This document shows positions 61,107 through 61,319 of a stretch of DNA of 61,319 nucleotides, one piece after another. Within the stretch, counting starts at the first letter, position 1; every line of letters starts with the position of its first letter. Made by a program: the position numbers and the translations under genes. The notes beneath the pieces are model-generated. The model searched no databases and was not told the DNA's origin. It worked only from the letters and a program-made list of their open reading frames with translations. The stretch comes from Bacteroidota bacterium (lineage in GTDB: Bacteria; Bacteroidota; Bacteroidia; B-17B0; Aurantibacillaceae): assembly GCA_025363015.1 (NCBI GenBank), contig JANYEQ010000047.1, positions 1-61,319 of the forward strand, in the 5' to 3' direction.

Positions 61107-61319
61107 ATGAACACAATCGAAAACACACTTAAAGATTTTCCTTACCAATTAATTTTAGGCTCGGCATCGCCCCGCAGACAAGATTTATTAAAAAGTCTTG
61201 GTTTTGAATTTTTAAACAAACCTGTTAAAGTAGACGAAACCCTTTGGCCTAAAGATTTACAAGCCCAAGAAATTTGTATTTATTTAGCCGAATTAAAAGC
61301 CGATGCTTACGAAGAAGAA
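61107..61319 (+). CDS. maf: Maf-family nucleotide pyrophosphatase, N-terminal part (cut by window edge)
   Basis: I translated from the ATG at 61107: the first 71 residues contain the Maf signature LILGSASPRRQDLLKSLG, which binds the nucleotide phosphates, and the later KADAYEEE segment of the family. Hydrolyses non-canonical or pyrimidine nucleoside triphosphates to monophosphates. The remaining two thirds lie beyond the right edge. Last visible gene of the DUF2520-HAD-UbiA-Maf run. Confidence 0.93.
   Translation, partial: MNTIENTLKDFPYQLILGSASPRRQDLLKSLGFEFLNKPVKVDETLWPKDLQAQEICIYLAELKADAYEEE

Noticed and set aside
1-61319. CRISPR array, tRNA/rRNA, insertion sequence, integron or prophage
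   Set aside because: No regularly spaced repeats, no tRNA-like cloverleaf ending in CCA, no transposase, integrase or phage structural gene, and no flanking inverted repeats were seen on either strand.

Overview
The window reads as a chromosomal segment of an AT-rich member of the Bacteroidota (Flavobacteriia/Sphingobacteriia-like; I cannot place it to order). Reasons: three proteins end in type IX secretion (T9SS) sorting domains; there are TonB-dependent receptors, a BatA-domain membrane protein, an IPExxxVDY-family protein beside rnc-fabF-acpP, DUF4412, DUF4465 and DUF3494 proteins, and many lipoproteins. There are almost no Shine-Dalgarno sequences, and boxes matching the Bacteroidota -7 consensus TAnnTTTG sit just upstream of many start codons. 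I see no tRNA, rRNA, CRISPR array, insertion sequence or phage gene.

Layout. 1-2.5 kb: metH (cut by the left edge) behind a SAM-I riboswitch, a terminator and a promoter. 2.5-13.6 kb: a DUF4440/SnoaL-like secreted protein, a dihydroorotase homologue that has lost metal ligands, a BatA-type membrane protein, an RNA m5C methyltransferase, an alpha/beta hydrolase, an Omp28-like T9SS protein and a TMTC-like membrane protein with TPRs and an EF-hand-like insertion. 13.7-25 kb: a very large sensor histidine kinase, an ECF sigma factor with an anti-sigma-like/trypsin-like protease partner, two small related lipoproteins, mrp, a CocE/NonD hydrolase, a 38-residue Cys-rich membrane protein and recN. 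25-32 kb: msrC, a polyprenol-phosphate sugar transferase, a DAACS symporter, a DUF4412 protein, and a run of four exported peptidyl-prolyl isomerase-family genes. 32-41 kb: a TPR/SpoIIE phosphatase, a TonB-dependent receptor with an OmpR-type regulator, the IPExxxVDY-rnc-fabF-acpP block and a small His-rich-tailed membrane protein. 41-46.7 kb: rimP-nusA-infB and panB. 46.8-49.5 kb: four cell-envelope genes in two operons that share an 18-bp upstream element. 49.7-56 kb: an L-2-hydroxyglutarate oxidase, a T9SS protein, then a cobalamin riboswitch controlling a BtuB-like receptor, a DUF4465 protein and a DUF71/COG2102 ATPase. 56.2-61.3 kb: CcmF-type haem lyase, DUF2520 oxidoreductase, KdsC-like phosphatase, UbiA prenyltransferase and Maf (cut by the right edge).

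How parts fit together. The two riboswitches tie a B12 uptake/salvage locus (52.2-56.1 kb) to a B12-dependent methionine synthase (1-2.5 kb) that answers to SAM. The sigma/anti-sigma-protease pair, the PPIase cluster, the T9SS clients and the lipoproteins all point to a busy envelope. The most original signals are the shared operator-like element upstream of the ice-binding-like and outer-membrane operons, the anti-sigma/protease fusion, the EF-hand-like block inside a TMTC-like protein, and a palindrome formed by two divergent -7 boxes at 28.75 kb. Most of the remainder is ordinary housekeeping.
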